Positions 1 to 12,133 of a stretch of DNA of 64,000 bases are shown piece by piece. The first letter of the stretch is position 1, and each line of letters opens with the position of its first letter. A program made the position numbers and the translations under genes. The stretch spans positions 4,278,001 to 4,342,000 of the forward strand of contig NC_060115.1 in the NCBI RefSeq assembly GCF_021155765.1, in the 5' to 3' direction. The stretch is from Diprion similis (lineage: Eukaryota; Arthropoda; Insecta; Hymenoptera; Diprionidae). The notes beneath the pieces are model-generated. The model did not search any database and was not told the origin of the DNA. It saw nothing but the letters and a program-made list of their open reading frames with translations.

Positions 1-54
1 ATATTGTTGTTAGTTACACCGAATTCTTGCCTATTTTGGTTTAACAATTTAGAA

Positions 55-272
55 GATAAGCGATCTCACATTATTTCTTATCGATAAACTATACTCCCGG
101 ATTCATGAACATTCATGACTAGTTTAACGGGCATAATATAAAACGGCAGGTCATCAAGTTAGGTGATAATAGATCTCACATTATTTCTTGTTGATAAAGT
201 ATACTCCCGGATTTAGGAACACCCGTTAAATGTGTAACGAGTGTAATCTATAACGGCCTGTTATAAACTTCT
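55..272. repeat. Two-copy tandem duplication, period about 109 bp
   Basis: The block beginning GATCTCACATTATTTCTT at 62 recurs at 171, followed in both by TATACTCCCGGATT and, further on, by a TATAA(A)ACGGC block at about 138 and 247. The copies have diverged by point changes and small indels. No coding potential. Confidence 0.75.
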
Positions 273-455
273 GTTTATATTATTGGTGACTATCAAATTT
301 AACGGATATCTTAATGATATTTTATGGATAAGTATGTACTATTAAAATATCAAGATCCTGAAAGTATCAGACTTCAATCTCGATCGACTTTCCAGAAAAA
401 TGAAGGAAATTACAAGTAAAAAATAATTTTTTCCCTAGGATTGACTTCATTGATC

Positions 456-1260
456 TGTATAAAAATTTAATATGTTATTGAGGGAGTCAAGAACCTTCAC
501 AGATATGATGGATAGATTTTTAGCTGAATAAATTAATGATTAAAGAAAATTGTCTCTCAAACTTTTGCTTTTAACTGTGATACTTTTGAAGCAAAATTAC
601 AGATTACTTACAGATTCCTCGACAACATATTTTAAGTTAATTTTGGAAAAAAACCTACCAACTACTTCCTAATTCTCAAGTTTTTTTCGGTGTTTCTGGC
701 TCAAGAATATGTTCCATTATTAGTAACAACTATTGCACAAGAAATAAAAATGAAAAAATGATTCGTCAGCCAAAAAGTACTATTACAACTTGGATTATGT
801 GTATCTGTTTTGACAAAGTAGCAGAGTCGTGACAGTTTAAGTTGAAGTATTGTCTCGGACTCGTTACATTCATATTTCACAGATACCGTTCGTATTGCTT
901 TCTCAAATAAAGTATATCATTCAATTGTTAATAATCATGAGAAATCTTCAATTATTATTATCATCAAACTGGTTGATTAATTCAGTTTTTCTGATAAAAA
1001 AAAAAAGGATTTTATTTTTTCTAACTACGAAATACCGTTACAAAAATTTCTAAAGAACTACAAGTTGTTGAAGAATCCATACCGAGTGTAAAAATAATAA
1101 TTTCATAATTGTTCTCGAAAAGTATCACAATGAAAAACAACAATTTGAAAGACAATAATTTTTCTCTTATGAAGCTAAAAATCTTATGAGCTAAAAGTCT
1201 ATCTGTCGTGTCTGTAAAAGCTCTTGGCTCCCTTAATATCATATTAATTTTTAATACAAA
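456..1260. repeat. Diverged inverted repeat, probable relic foldback element
   Basis: The plus strand at 456-645 resembles the reverse complement of about 1045-1260. Shared blocks in order include TATTRAGGGAGYCAAGA, an ACAGAYAYGAYRGATAGA-like block, a TTGTCTYTCAAA block, TGTGATACTTTT and GATTCYTCRACAAC. Arms are about 190-215 bp with roughly 70 percent similarity by eye, separated by about 400 bp. It sits inside the transaldolase intron. No transposase remnant seen. Confidence 0.6.
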
Positions 1261-1399
1261 TTGATATTTAGACAAAAAGATATCAGATATTTAAATAGAT
1301 AATGAAAAGAAAAATAGGGAATTGTAATGCGTAAATCAATTTTTACTTCGTTTCCTATCTAAGAGAAATAAGAGGTGCATCTATTCGTTCACAACTCAC

Positions 1400-2371
1400 G
1401 TTCCAACTTTAGCTCCATATTGAACAGCCTTGTCGATTAGGTGAGAATATTTCTTTTCAGTTGCAGCAGCGAGAATCAAAGACGGGTTTGTTGTAGCGTC
1501 GGTAGGTTTAAATTTTTCCATAGCTGGTGAATAAATTTTAAAAATATTAACCAAACGTACCTTACACATTTTTTAACGAGATAAATATAGTGGAATACAT
1601 ATATATAGACAATAACATATAATATTAAAATGCAACAACTATTCTGTAACCATTACTTCATAAAGATAGAACTGCACATGTTGATTCCCAATAGCTTTGT
1701 TGAACATATTCAAACAGTTTAAAAGTCTTAGTTCTCTCGAAATTTCAAACTTTAAATAGAAAACGCAACAATTTTCATTTATAATTTGAATTTTAAATAT
1801 TCGATGTATGTATGTACTATCAACGATAGTTATCGATAGTGTTGCGCTATTCGAACGCGTGTTTTTGCGGTACATGAAAGACCTTTGAATGATTATTGAA
1901 TGACATTCACGCAATGCTCAATGTCATTTGGTGTAAATTTAATTCATGCAATTTTTTTTTACAAATAAACGATTCCGCGTTACGCTCTAATCCGCACGCA
2001 TCACGCTGAGTATTTTTTCTAATTCTTTGGGTACAGGTGGTTGCACGTCATACCGATAAGATAACCTGCGAGATTTACGAATTGGAAACAAACGAGTCCG
2101 AAGTAATTTACTGTGCTGGAATCCGGCCGCACGAAAGTACCAGAAATTATAAATTGCAAATCATTCCGATGCGTGTGAGATTGAATTCGTGATGTAATGT
2201 AACGAAGGAACGATAGATTCGCGTCGCATAAGGTGTAATGTGTAATGTTAAGCGATATGAATCTACTTTACCTTGGAAATCGCCAGTGTCGGCGACAACT
2301 GTGGTAAGCGATTTCAGCTGATCCAACGAGCTCGTCATCTTGCTCTTCTTGCACTGCGGCTGTTCGCTCAT
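1400..2371 (-). CDS. Taldo: Transaldolase, 5' part (two exons; continues beyond left edge)
   Basis: Transaldolase moves a three-carbon dihydroxyacetone unit between sugar phosphates in the non-oxidative pentose phosphate pathway, in the cytosol. Coding exon 1 is 2272-2371 (ATG at 2369-2371, 33 codons plus one base) and contains LDQLKSLTTVVADTGDFQ, the conserved N-terminus of class I/TalB-type transaldolases. Exon 2 is 1400-1523; a G/CT split codon joins them, and it carries the hallmark DATTNPSLILAAA. Exon 2 ends in phase 2 at a GTGAGT donor. About 250 residues, including the Schiff-base lysine, are missing: no transaldolase coding was seen in 1-1399, so the remaining exons should lie off the left edge. 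The frame stays open upstream of the ATG to about 2497 but without another ATG, so 2371 is the chosen start; a second ATG 11 codons downstream is possible. Confidence 0.93.
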
Positions 2372-4860
2372 TCTTCCCCAATTTATTAGTTCCGGCGGTT
2401 CCGGCTTACAGAACGATAAGCGAAAGACGTACGAGGGGAAAATAAAAATGCAAGTCCTGTAGAAGCCGACGATACTGACGGCGTTGACGAATTGCAATCA
2501 CTGAAAGACCACTTGTTGACGAGTTTGCCAACCTCTAAAAATCAAATCTTCGCATCTCTACGATCATACTTGTGCTTATCATGCGGATTCGGAAACTAAT
2601 TTCTTTATCAAGTATTGTAGATTTTTTTACTCACATTCAGAGATTCTGTGTCTGACGGTTATAGAACGCCGTGATTTTTTTGTATTAATATTATTTTCAC
2701 CGCAAGCTGTTTCACCCTGAATAGTTGACTAGCCTGCCGGATTTTTTGATTTCCACAATTTCATTGGCCGAAAACGTCGTGTTACGACATATATCGGCAA
2801 GTAATAGGTGTATTCTCTTGACTTCTTGATTACGTTCACATTGAGCAGAATTACTTGCTTCTCTTTTCAATGCCAGGAATTAAAAGGAGAAACGAGCAAT
2901 CGGTGGTCGATCTAATCAGTGGCGTAGAGTCAAGTGAATAAATCCATTGCAATTTCATTTTTACACCGTGCATTTGAAAGTGATATTAGGCTTGACGCAA
3001 TTTACATGCATTTACATTCATTATTGATTATTGAGAGTCCGAGTAGAAACAGTATCATTTATAGAAAGAGTAACGTATCTCACACAAAATTGATACATTA
3101 AAATTATTTAGTTGAAGTAAAACCAAATAAAAATCATGTTTATTAATCCAGCTTAATAATCGAATTAAGTACAACAAAACGTTACAATACTTCTACTAAA
3201 TATATTATAATCCAGCACTTCAAAATGATTGAGTGATTATTTTTTAAAAGCTATTTATAATTGCATTAGGAGTTCATTTTATGTATAAAAATATAGGTTC
3301 ATATACAGCCCTTGATTAAAAACATCTTATATATTAATAACATAATACGGGTATACATATAAGTATAATGATACGTTTTTCCAAGTATTTAAACGACTTG
3401 AAATTACCATCAAAAGTATGAATGAATTGTCTTTAATTACCATGAGGCTGAAGTTGGTAAAGTTAATGTAACGAAACGTTGAAATAAAGATCACTGCATT
3501 ACAACTTTAGAATAACCTTGAAAAAGTTGAATTGACAAAAGATTAGCTTTTTTTATGTTCTATGGCAGTGAATAAATTTTAAATAATCCTCACATTGTGA
3601 AATAACGAGTTTTTCTGAAAATGCATCGTTACAATAATGTTACGAACTTCGATCTCATGGCTTCACTGGAATTTGCAACTTCTATAATCAACATCATATA
3701 ATTATAATACTAGAATCATATTGGGTACAAAGAGAAAGGAACAAAAACACACATATCTGTAGATATATATATGTGTGCAAATGAGCAGGGGTTTTAACTA
3801 TAACGTTTTCCTGTCACTTTAGCATCAACAATTATTTTTTGTTTCGTCAAATTTAATAATCACTAAGTATATTGACAACAGTCAAGAAACAAGAACAGTG
3901 ATATAAATAATAAATGAGAATTTCGTATTTGTACTAAGTACAGATGTCAGATCAGCTCGTTCCTCACTAATATATTGAGTATTCACATAAGAAAAGTTTA
4001 TCGAAGCTTTCATATTTATTTCTTGATCTTCTAATCAACTCGAAATAGAAACGTATTTCAGACACTGCTGGAAGATATGGTGAACTTGCGAGAAATGAAA
4101 TTTGATATGCGTTTCGATTCACTCTATAAAAGTATCTACAAAACGATGTGGATAATCACAAGGTCTTAATCTAGTTTTCAATTGATACTGAAAATTATCC
4201 CACTGCGTGAATCTCTAACATTTTTCAATTCACAAGGAATGTAACTTAATACAACATCCAACTAAGTTTATAGAATATTATACATTATCAATACTGTAAG
4301 TTTCTCTTTTTATTCTCTCATAAGACGAAACTCGCGAAGGCTCTTCCATAATCATAACGTACGAAGAAATCATAAGAAAACTGGAGTCAGAAATGGAATT
4401 TTAATTTTTCTTGGAAAAAAAACAAGTTGGCTTTGCTATCAGCGTTAACGTAGAGAGTTGTTGGAATACAGAGATCGAGTTGTTTCTGATTCAGTCAAAT
4501 GATATAAGTTTTCTTTATGGTACGATACCTTTATTACCATCAATATCATAGCAGTAACGTATCATAATCCAATATTTATACTTTTCGTAAAATGGATATA
4601 CCTCAAATGTTGAGCCAATATTTGAGATGAATGCAAAATTGAGGTCATTTTTTATCCCCAAGAATATGAATTCGACTAATTCAAGGAGTCTGATAAAGTT
4701 GAGAAATGTTTCATATTCGAATCATGCTTTTAATTCCATACAGGAAATTCGGCAACGCAGAGAATATTACTTGAATAAGTTTCACACAACTCTGCCAATC
4801 CGTATCAAAGATTTTAATTTATTAATTCCTAAATTGAAATAGTCCCTAATAACTTCGATT
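2372..4860. other. Intergenic: transaldolase upstream region and transporter 3' flank
   Basis: No gene recognised. The segment next to 2371 should hold the transaldolase 5' UTR and promoter. The segment next to 4860 should hold the 3' UTR of the minus-strand transporter; a TTTATT (AATAAA on the minus strand) lies near 4015. A 71-codon plus-strand frame at 4627-4842 matches nothing I know and is treated as chance. Confidence 0.5.
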
Positions 4861-6767
4861 TCACACTTTATCAACAAGTGAATGTGTATCAGAAATAACG
4901 GTCTTCCTTGGTTGATGACTGTACATAAAAATCGAACAAATAACCAGAGCTGCTCCAGTACTGAACTGGAAAGTTAAATGGAATGCGAACAAGTATATGG
5001 AAGCTATGCAAGATATAACAATGGCTAACGACGTAGCAAAACCCTTCAAGATGTTATCGGCATGTTTAACAACCATAGCCACAATAAGCCCACCACCGGC
5101 TTGAAGTAGGACTAAATAATTAACAAACCAGTCGTAACCGAAAAAGAATCCTTGCCGGCGAATAACTGCTCCGTCGTATAAAAAACAAGTGAACAACCCA
5201 AACGGTAGCGAAAGCAAACTAAGTTGAACGTTTCGCATCCATACAGAAATATCAGATCCTTTAAGAATTTTTTCAAAGTAAATTCCTGCAAATCCTGATA
5301 GGAAACAAGCGCTCAGTGCAGCCGAAAATCCAACCAACTGATTTTGTTCCATTCCCGATGGTACTGAGCTTGGACTACTTTGAGCTAGTTGAACCAAGAC
5401 AACACCTGCCAAGAGTAGAACCAGGGCACCCCACTGAATGGTGCGTAAAGTTCTACGAAGTATCAATACGGCAAAGAAAGCCGTCGTCAAGATCTTCAGC
5501 TGATATGTTACCTGAAATTGGGAAGAAGTATTATTCCGTGCTTAGAAAAGTCTTTGAAACGAAACTCAAACTTTCTAAAAGATTTTTTTTTTAACTTACC
5601 TGATATGTCGCCGCATCCAAATGGGAGGCAGACACGTACAACAAATTATTTTGTATGATGTAGACCAGAGATGGTACGCAGACTTTCAAAGTGTCCATAG
5701 GCTGTTTGAGCACGATCTTGTCAATGGTGTGTAGAAATTTTCTTACACTTCCTTCTTCCACGTAGACCAATACTAGACACGTCGCCAGCTTCACCACTTC
5801 CGCCATAACCACAGCTGCGTCAGAAAATTAGCATTCAGGTATATTACAGATCGTTGATAGGTACGAGAAGTATCGCTCACCGGACAAAAAGCATCCATTG
5901 ACTAGATGAAAATTGTATTACGGAAATTGCAAGGGGAATGAAAGCCTCATGTAAATATCAAAAAAATCCCAACTTATTATCAAACTATTCAATTACCTGT
6001 TGACGATAAAAACATGTCTCCAGATCTGGTTCGCGCGTAACGCATGCTGAGTCCGAGGACAGCATTTTGAAGAGTTAGTGTAACTAAACTGATGTACTTC
6101 AGGAGCTGTGGATTTACTAAAATCATAAACAGACTGCTATTATATCGTTGGAAATTATTGAGTTATAGGAATTGCTAGAAAAGTATTCTGCAAGTTGGCA
6201 AAAATGATTTATCAGTACTTCAATTGTCCGAAAGAATCTGAAATTTGAACTTACTTTTACTGCAACAAACAGTATTCAGCCGAGTTCTTTCATCGATTCA
6301 AAATAAAAAGTGTGCATATTTATAATACGGTTGATTAATACAAATCAATTTATAAACATTGGACTTACAGTATTTCTTAAAAAATTTCTGAAGCATAAAA
6401 GTTTCATTTGTATGGTGTTATACCATAGCATTGATATCTTTCCACACAGGATAGTCAACATTTTTTATTTCCAAGTTAATTATTCATGTATTAGATAAGT
6501 CAACCGTGATAAGATAACAATCTGAAACAGGATGTTCTATCGGCTAGATTCAAACATTCATTCGGTAATTTGGGCACGAAGGACTCTCGTGTGACAAAGA
6601 AACATTTCATTACAAGTAAAATTATGAATGAGTATAAAAAATTGTTGATAATGAACTAATGAAAAACGGGAATATTTTTAAACATGAGTATTATAAAGAT
6701 TAAAATTTAGTGAATTACCATGGAGAGTGAAATAATTACTTTTCATACCTGATTGTTTATTAGACAT
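4861..6767 (-). CDS. UDP-galactose/UDP-N-acetylglucosamine transporter (SLC35A family)
   Basis: Golgi multi-spanning antiporter that imports UDP-sugars in exchange for UMP, supplying glycosyltransferases. Four coding exons were assembled on the minus strand: 6749-6767 (MSNKQS plus one base), 5997-6116, 5600-5814 and 4861-5511 (TGA at 4861-4863). Lengths 19+120+215+651 give 334 aa, the usual SLC35A size, and all junctions keep phase. Diagnostic motifs: LKYISLVTLTLQNAVLGLSM, GDMFLSSTAVVMAEVVKL, AATYQVTYQLKILTTAFFAV, GFAGIYFEKILKGSDISVW, KHADNILKGFATSLAI. The long hydrophobic stretches fit the family's ten membrane spans. It is closest in memory to Drosophila Ugalt/Csat and human SLC35A2/A3; substrate preference among these cannot be settled from the sequence. 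A splice acceptor at about 6847 implies a further 5' UTR exon. It is divergent from PEX16. Confidence 0.95.
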
Positions 6768-6847
6768 TTTAACGTCGTGTAGGCAGATTTCAATAATTGC
6801 AGATTACAGCGAAAATAAAATCCAACAATCTCTCATCGCACTTATCT

Positions 6848-8359
6848 GAAAATGAAATGGATAAAATTACAACGATCCATCATCTGGTATTAGGAAACAG
6901 AGAGTTCAAGACATTAGGGGAAGGAATTTAATCACACTAAACTTATCAGGAATAACTGTTTCTAACATTCCAACAGTACGTTTGGCTGCTTTCAGAAACC
7001 CTGAGTCAATGATCAGATCAGAGTTAACCTCAGCTCGATTATTTCCTTTTATAAATATCTCCGGCTGTTTTTCCACCGTCGAAAACGAGAAATTCATTCT
7101 ATCAATCGTTTATCGATCACGGACAGGCGATAATTGATAAAGAAAAAAAAATAATAATTCCAATACGTTGCAATTTCAATATTTTTCTCATGCACTTTAT
7201 TCTGCAGCATACGTATGCACAACACGTTTTCTGTTTGTATACCTGCTATGCAGCTGTCAACGCTTTATCAGTTATCACCTTCACTTTATTTAAACTCATG
7301 TACTCGTACGTACATTGTATATAGGTGTATACAGTATGAAAGGTTGAATCGGTAGTAATGTGCAAATATAACTTGTCTCGTATTTAATTATTATGTTAGT
7401 TACGTATTTACCTTTGCTGAATATTCAGCCGAAGCTGATATGCGTCTACAATGCGACTCTACACGTTGACAGTTCGGTAAACCATCTGCTGCGTGCTTGT
7501 TCTGACAAATTGATTCTGACTGCTGCTGCTTGAAGCTGAAAGCGTGGGCTGAAAGTGATTTCACAAACGATAACCGCGGTTCGAGCATTGAAATTATTCT
7601 TTACGAGCTTGCGGCAATAAACTCGTGATACGCGATATCACGTGCGAAATAATGGTTGGTAAACTAATTACAACGAAAGAGACCGACGTGGCTTAGCTGT
7701 TTCGATTCCCACGCAACGGCGGATTGTTAACTGGATTTTGAAATTTTCGAAATCGAATTTAGAACGCATAATATTGTGCAGCTATTTATGACGGGATTTT
7801 AATTCTCGTTACTTACCGTCGGAACGGATTCCGTCTTGCTTGGCACGTTGTGAAACGTGGCTCGATGAACAGCTTTCGAATTTAGCGTCGCGCACATCGT
7901 GAGCATCAATATTATACATAAACGATTATAGAAGTTTCTAATTATGGATGCATGTATGTACAACTGTTTTCAATGTTAGCATTGACAAGTTTCGAATGAT
8001 TACGCAACTAACACTCGGTCGTGTCGGGAATTTGAATAGAAATAATGACGTTCGTTGTCGTATGAATGCGTTATTACTGTAAGTAGTCAGTAAACCGACG
8101 ACGGCGACGAGTCTTATCGTCGACGCTTTTACCCACTTATTGAAATTTTTACAGTCATTTACGCTCACAGTTTACCGCTCAGTTTTACACTGACACTTCA
8201 CTGCACCTATCTAAGCAAATGAGATAAAAAACAATGACTCTTTATTCGAAATAGAAGTAGAATATCCTCTGGATTCTAAAAGCTAACCTATAACCCAGGA
8301 ACTGATGTAAATATATTAGTTTTCGTCAAGTGTTTGTCAAAGGAATAACTCTATCCAAG
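6848..8359. other. Shared upstream region of the transporter (-) and PEX16 (+)
   Basis: The two genes diverge from this stretch. On the minus strand a good donor (CAGCAAAG/GTAAAT, exon side from 7416) and an acceptor (ATTTTCAG, exon side from about 6846) suggest a non-coding first exon of the transporter at 7416 to about 7650, with an intron at about 6847-7415. An ATG-started 63-codon minus frame (6906-7097) lies inside that intron. The remaining short frames look like chance. Confidence 0.4.
6906..7097 (-). CDS. Unrecognised 63-aa small ORF in the transporter 5' region
   Basis: A minus-strand frame with a true ATG at 7095-7097 and stop at 6906-6908 encodes a 63-residue peptide containing IIDSGFLKAAKRTVGMLETV, followed by VIPDKFSVIKFLP. 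Composition is protein-like for such an AT-rich region. I recognise no domain, signal peptide or membrane span. By my splice reading it is intronic, but it could be an upstream ORF of an unspliced or alternative transcript, or an exon of an unknown gene. Low confidence that it is translated. Confidence 0.2.
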   Translation of the reverse strand: MNFSFSTVEKQPEIFIKGNNRAEVNSDLIIDSGFLKAAKRTVGMLETVIPDKFSVIKFLPLMS

Positions 8360-9715
8360 ATGCCTTCGCATAATATGAATACCGTTTTAATATATCTTGA
8401 GAAATATAAAAAATGGGTTACGTCAAATCCTCAACTAGCCGGGGACATCGAAAGTACGGTCAAATGGCTGTCGTATTTTACTGCTGGTTTGTATTTATTC
8501 TACTCGATCTGTTACTTGATGCGCACATTGTTCAACCGTACTTAAATTGGTGTACAAATTTTTTAACGCAGGACGGATAAACAATTCAACGCTAATGTCG
8601 GAGCTCGTCTATTCCATGTCCAACTTACTTGTACTGTTCAACGATAGACTTATAAACGCCAATACTCAGGTAGAGACAAAATTGCCAAAGTATCACTCCG
8701 AGATAAGAATTTGGTTGACTGTCTTGGAATATTCAGAAGTTCTTTTGGAAATTTCGGCAAGTAAACTGTGGGGAGAGACTGGAAAGTGGCTCATCATTGT
8801 CATTCTTCAAGCTTTTAAGTAAATACATCTTTTTTCATTTACTTGAATAATTTCGACGAAGAAGAAACTCTTTGCTACAGTTATGTAAATTGTTTTTTAC
8901 CGCAGATCGGTAATGCGGCTTTTGTTGGTTCATCGTTATAAAGAAAGAGTGACGCAAAGTCCTCCGATTTCACCAATGAAACGCGATAAAATATCAGATA
9001 AAGTCGAAACAATTGAAAAGGATGGTTTTGCCCTAAAAAGATCTAAGAAAGTCGTTCGAAAGGTCGACGCAGGTGGATGTTCTCAGTTTAGATCATGGGC
9101 ACCTATTCCTCCATTAGGAATCGACGACCAACAAACTACCATTGATCTTACACCGACTAAAAAAATAATTCTTGCAGAGGTTTGTGCTGGCTAAAAAACT
9201 TTAATTTTATAAACTCCAGCTCACTGCAAGCATTAATTATATCAAATCATGGTATTGTTTACATTTTCAGACTTTGTACATTATAAAACCGTTGTTGCAC
9301 CTTGGATGCATATCCGTAAGTGGACAGAAGCAATGGAAATCCTGGTTTTTATCTCTGATTATTGACCTTGCTAGGTGAGCCGATGAGCTGACATATATCT
9401 GTAAATCATTTTAATAGCCGACTAATAATTTTCATAAAACATCAACTCTCATTTTCCAGTTTGAAATTATACAGCAATGAGACAAAAGCAGTAACCCTGC
9501 GAAAGGAGGAGTTCGAGGAAATCTCTCGCAGACGAGTTGCACTGCTCTTGTACATTCTTCGTTCACCATTTTATGATAATTACAGCCGTGTAAAGATTTA
9601 CGCACTGCTTAAAATGCTATCGAGGAACGTTCCGTTAGCCAGAATGGTAACGGAACCAATTATTAAATATCTGCCACACTGGCAAAGCACATATTTTTAT
9701 ATGTGGTCATCTTGA
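8360..9715 (+). CDS. Pex16: Peroxisomal membrane protein PEX16 (peroxin-16)
   Basis: PEX16 acts with PEX3 and PEX19 to insert peroxisomal membrane proteins and to build peroxisomes from the ER. Five exons: 8360-8486, 8572-8818, 8906-9179, 9271-9374, 9460-9715. Lengths sum to 1008 nt, giving 335 aa against 336 for the human protein, and every junction keeps phase. Conserved blocks: ELVYSMSNLLVLFNDRLI, the WLTVLEYSEVLLEISA-KLWGE stretch, KWLIIVILQAFKSVMRLLL, AETLYIIKPLLHLG, a C-terminal LLLYILRSPFYDNYS-K block and IIKYLPHWQSTYFYMW. The start is the ATG at 8360; the frame is open ten codons further 5' but only from a GTG. Residues of about 160-200 (KDGFALKRSKKVVRKV...) are hydrophilic, as in homologues. 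An AATAAA at 9930-9935 is a likely poly(A) signal. Confidence 0.96.
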
Positions 9716-10636
9716 AGTGCAATACTTGAAAAATACGTTGGCCAGGTAATATATTATATTTTTACCGATTCTAAGTCGAGCTTATCGGTGTTGGGTGGAA
9801 TACAAAAAACGTTTGTTCAACTTATGTGGGGTCTATTTATATTCAGGCATTTTTGAAATAATTATTACCAACGTTGGGGGGCGGGAAGGAGGAGATTCGC
9901 GATTCATTATGGGGTATGATATTCTATGAAATAAACTTTTTTTTCCTTTATTATATGCTCTGATCTCACATTTAAAGCTTAAATGAGATGTACAAATCTG
10001 TGAAAAGATTGCAATTTAAGTTATAAGTAAATGTCTATTAATATAAGTTATCGCATCAGCATGATCGACATTCCAAGTAAAGACGAGCATAGTCATGTCA
10101 GTATGAAGAATTCAATAATTCTTCATAATCACACAATTTAAGTTGGAAATAATATTTCATATCTCAGGGAGCAATGAATCACAAGCCTAGTGATAACGTT
10201 AATGTATTAACAATAGGCAGATAACTACTGGAAACATGATTCACTGATCCATGTAAGATTTATAAGCTTCTAAAGTATCGAAACGTTAAGAAATCGTTAT
10301 TATTCTTTAATTGATTAATTTAATCAACATTATTTACAAATATTAATATTTATATTTATGCATGTCATTTTTAGTAAAATGATTTATAAAATCGAGGTGA
10401 AACGTATTTGAACTAAAGAAGTATGTAATTCAGGACCATGGTAATTACACCACGTTAAACTTTTTTCTGAAAATTTAAAATATGAATTTTAAAGCAGCTA
10501 CGTATGTAACAAAGACAAGAGTGAAATTAATAATCGTTATCATTATTTATAAATATATTACAATTAAAATGGAATACAACCTCCGCGGAAAATACAGATA
10601 TGGCAATTTGAATATGACAATGGCTTTTTTTTACAA
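9716..10636. other. Convergent 3' flanks of PEX16 and Tollip
   Basis: No gene recognised. It contains the PEX16 poly(A) signal candidate AATAAA (9930-9935), preceded by a G-rich patch at about 9878-9892, and the presumptive Tollip 3' UTR. The short frame at 10482-10688 overlaps the Tollip last exon in antisense and is chance. Confidence 0.5.
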
Positions 10637-12133
10637 TTATTCGCACATTTGTAATAGAGAATTTATTGTCACATCCTTCTTTCCCTGATTCGCATCGTAC
10701 ACGGATTTAATGACCTCACTATCAACGTTTGGAAACATCTCTGCGATCTGTAAATAGAAATTTAATACAGTTAGCACTACACTTCCCCAGACAATCTTCA
10801 ATGACACTCAAAAAACCAATATTACCTGTCTCAATTCAATTTCTGCGTTTGCCCTCTGACTTGGATTAACAGCTGGAACAGCAGCGACGGCAGGTGGAGC
10901 CGTATATACGTTGACCGGTGCATATTGCGTCATACCACATAAATTAGTCGAAGGAACCATCATTACCGGCGTTTGACCAATGTACGGGTTACCAGGAGTT
11001 GGCTTAATATGAAATTCATGAAAAAATTAAATATCGATCATCAATCGTAAGAAAAGAAAGGTGTCAACCGTTACTGATGAATCAACAAAGTAACGCAAAG
11101 TTCTAAAAGAAAAGTTCAGTCATTTCAAATTACCGCATAACTGAAAACCATGTTAATCATGCCTTCCTGATTATCCCCTTGTTTGCCACTAAGCGGATAC
11201 CAGTCCTCGTGAGTCTCTCCTCCCAATATTACTTGGGGTGGTATTTCTATATGACCCCAAGCGATAAGTTCATCCATCATAAACGAACACTCGTCATAAA
11301 TTTCAACGTATATTTGCGTTACCCCAGGTGGAAGGTAGCTGAAACGAGTAATAATAAAAATAACAATCATAATACCAAACAGAGTTTGATGAAAAAGGAG
11401 CAAAAAAATTATAACTTTATATTTGTACGACGGATTTAAAAAATCCCTCAAAAATGTCTAGCCTCATCTGCGAGGTTTGAAAAATAAAAAAAGAAAAGTA
11501 AAACTGCCCAAGTTTGTTACCATTGCAAAACTTTATTCCAGTGCGGGTTTTTTCCTCCGTTTGGATCCGTATGTGTTTCGTAAATGGAATGACCGACTCG
11601 CAATCTGACGTAAGGGTCCATTCTGGTCATGCCGTAGTTCTTAACCAATTTTGCCTGTAATTTGAAATGGTTTGTTATAATTGTTGTTGTTGTTGGTATT
11701 ATGATTATCGACTAATCGGTTGCTTTCTAGTATTATTGATGATTTGAGGTTTTCTAATGCCTGTAATTTTTCAAAACGCCGACCTGAGTAATCGTCACGC
11801 TCAATCTTCCCATGCGAGCCGCCACTACGGGCGGTGCACTTTGGAGATGGTGCTGTAGCGCCAAAGCGGCTTGTTGATCGGCAGCCTCTTGTTGTTGTCG
11901 TGGGCTTTCTTCGACCCTGAGAAAGCCATGTGGAAGCGGTCCAAGAAATGCCTGTAAACAAAGCCGTTTGCCTTACTGCGACGGATCGGATTCCTTGAGA
12001 AAGTAACGCTTTTAGAGTAACCTCCGACGGTATTCAAAGCGACGCCGCATACGGTGAAGAAATACTCGTTGGATTTGCGACTTACTCTTTTCTTCCAATC
12101 GTCGTATAATTCGTCACGCCCAACACTTGCCAT
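10637..12133 (-). CDS. Tollip: Toll-interacting protein (C2 and CUE domains)
   Basis: Endosomal adaptor that binds phosphoinositides through a C2 domain and ubiquitin through a C-terminal CUE domain; in mammals it restrains Toll/IL-1 signalling and sorts cargo. Six exons on the minus strand: 12086-12133, 11784-11951, 11521-11654, 11134-11338, 10826-11002, 10637-10747 (TAA at 10637-10639). The sum is 843 nt, 280 aa (human 274), with all phases consistent. N-terminal [13 protein letters not shown] matches the family's Tom1-binding segment. The C2 core includes [20 protein letters not shown], a [19 protein letters not shown] block and [20 protein letters not shown]. The CUE domain runs from about residue 235 ([19 protein letters not shown] ... 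INSLLQMCE), with MFP and LL motifs intact. The donor after exon 2 is the non-consensus GTCGGC. The start is an ATG. Confidence 0.95.

Larger units (their letters stand above)
1..1399. other. Transaldolase intron 2 (partial), AT-rich with repeats
   Basis: No coding sequence was recognised. The stretch holds a two-copy tandem repeat near the left edge and a diverged inverted repeat (listed separately). The short open frames here have no recognisable motifs and lie in very AT-rich DNA. It is inferred to be intron because transaldolase exon 2 ends at 1400 with a splice donor. Confidence 0.6.

Noticed and set aside
8330-8359. N-terminal extension of PEX16
   Set aside because: The upstream frame opens with GTG, not ATG; the ATG at 8360 gives the family length.
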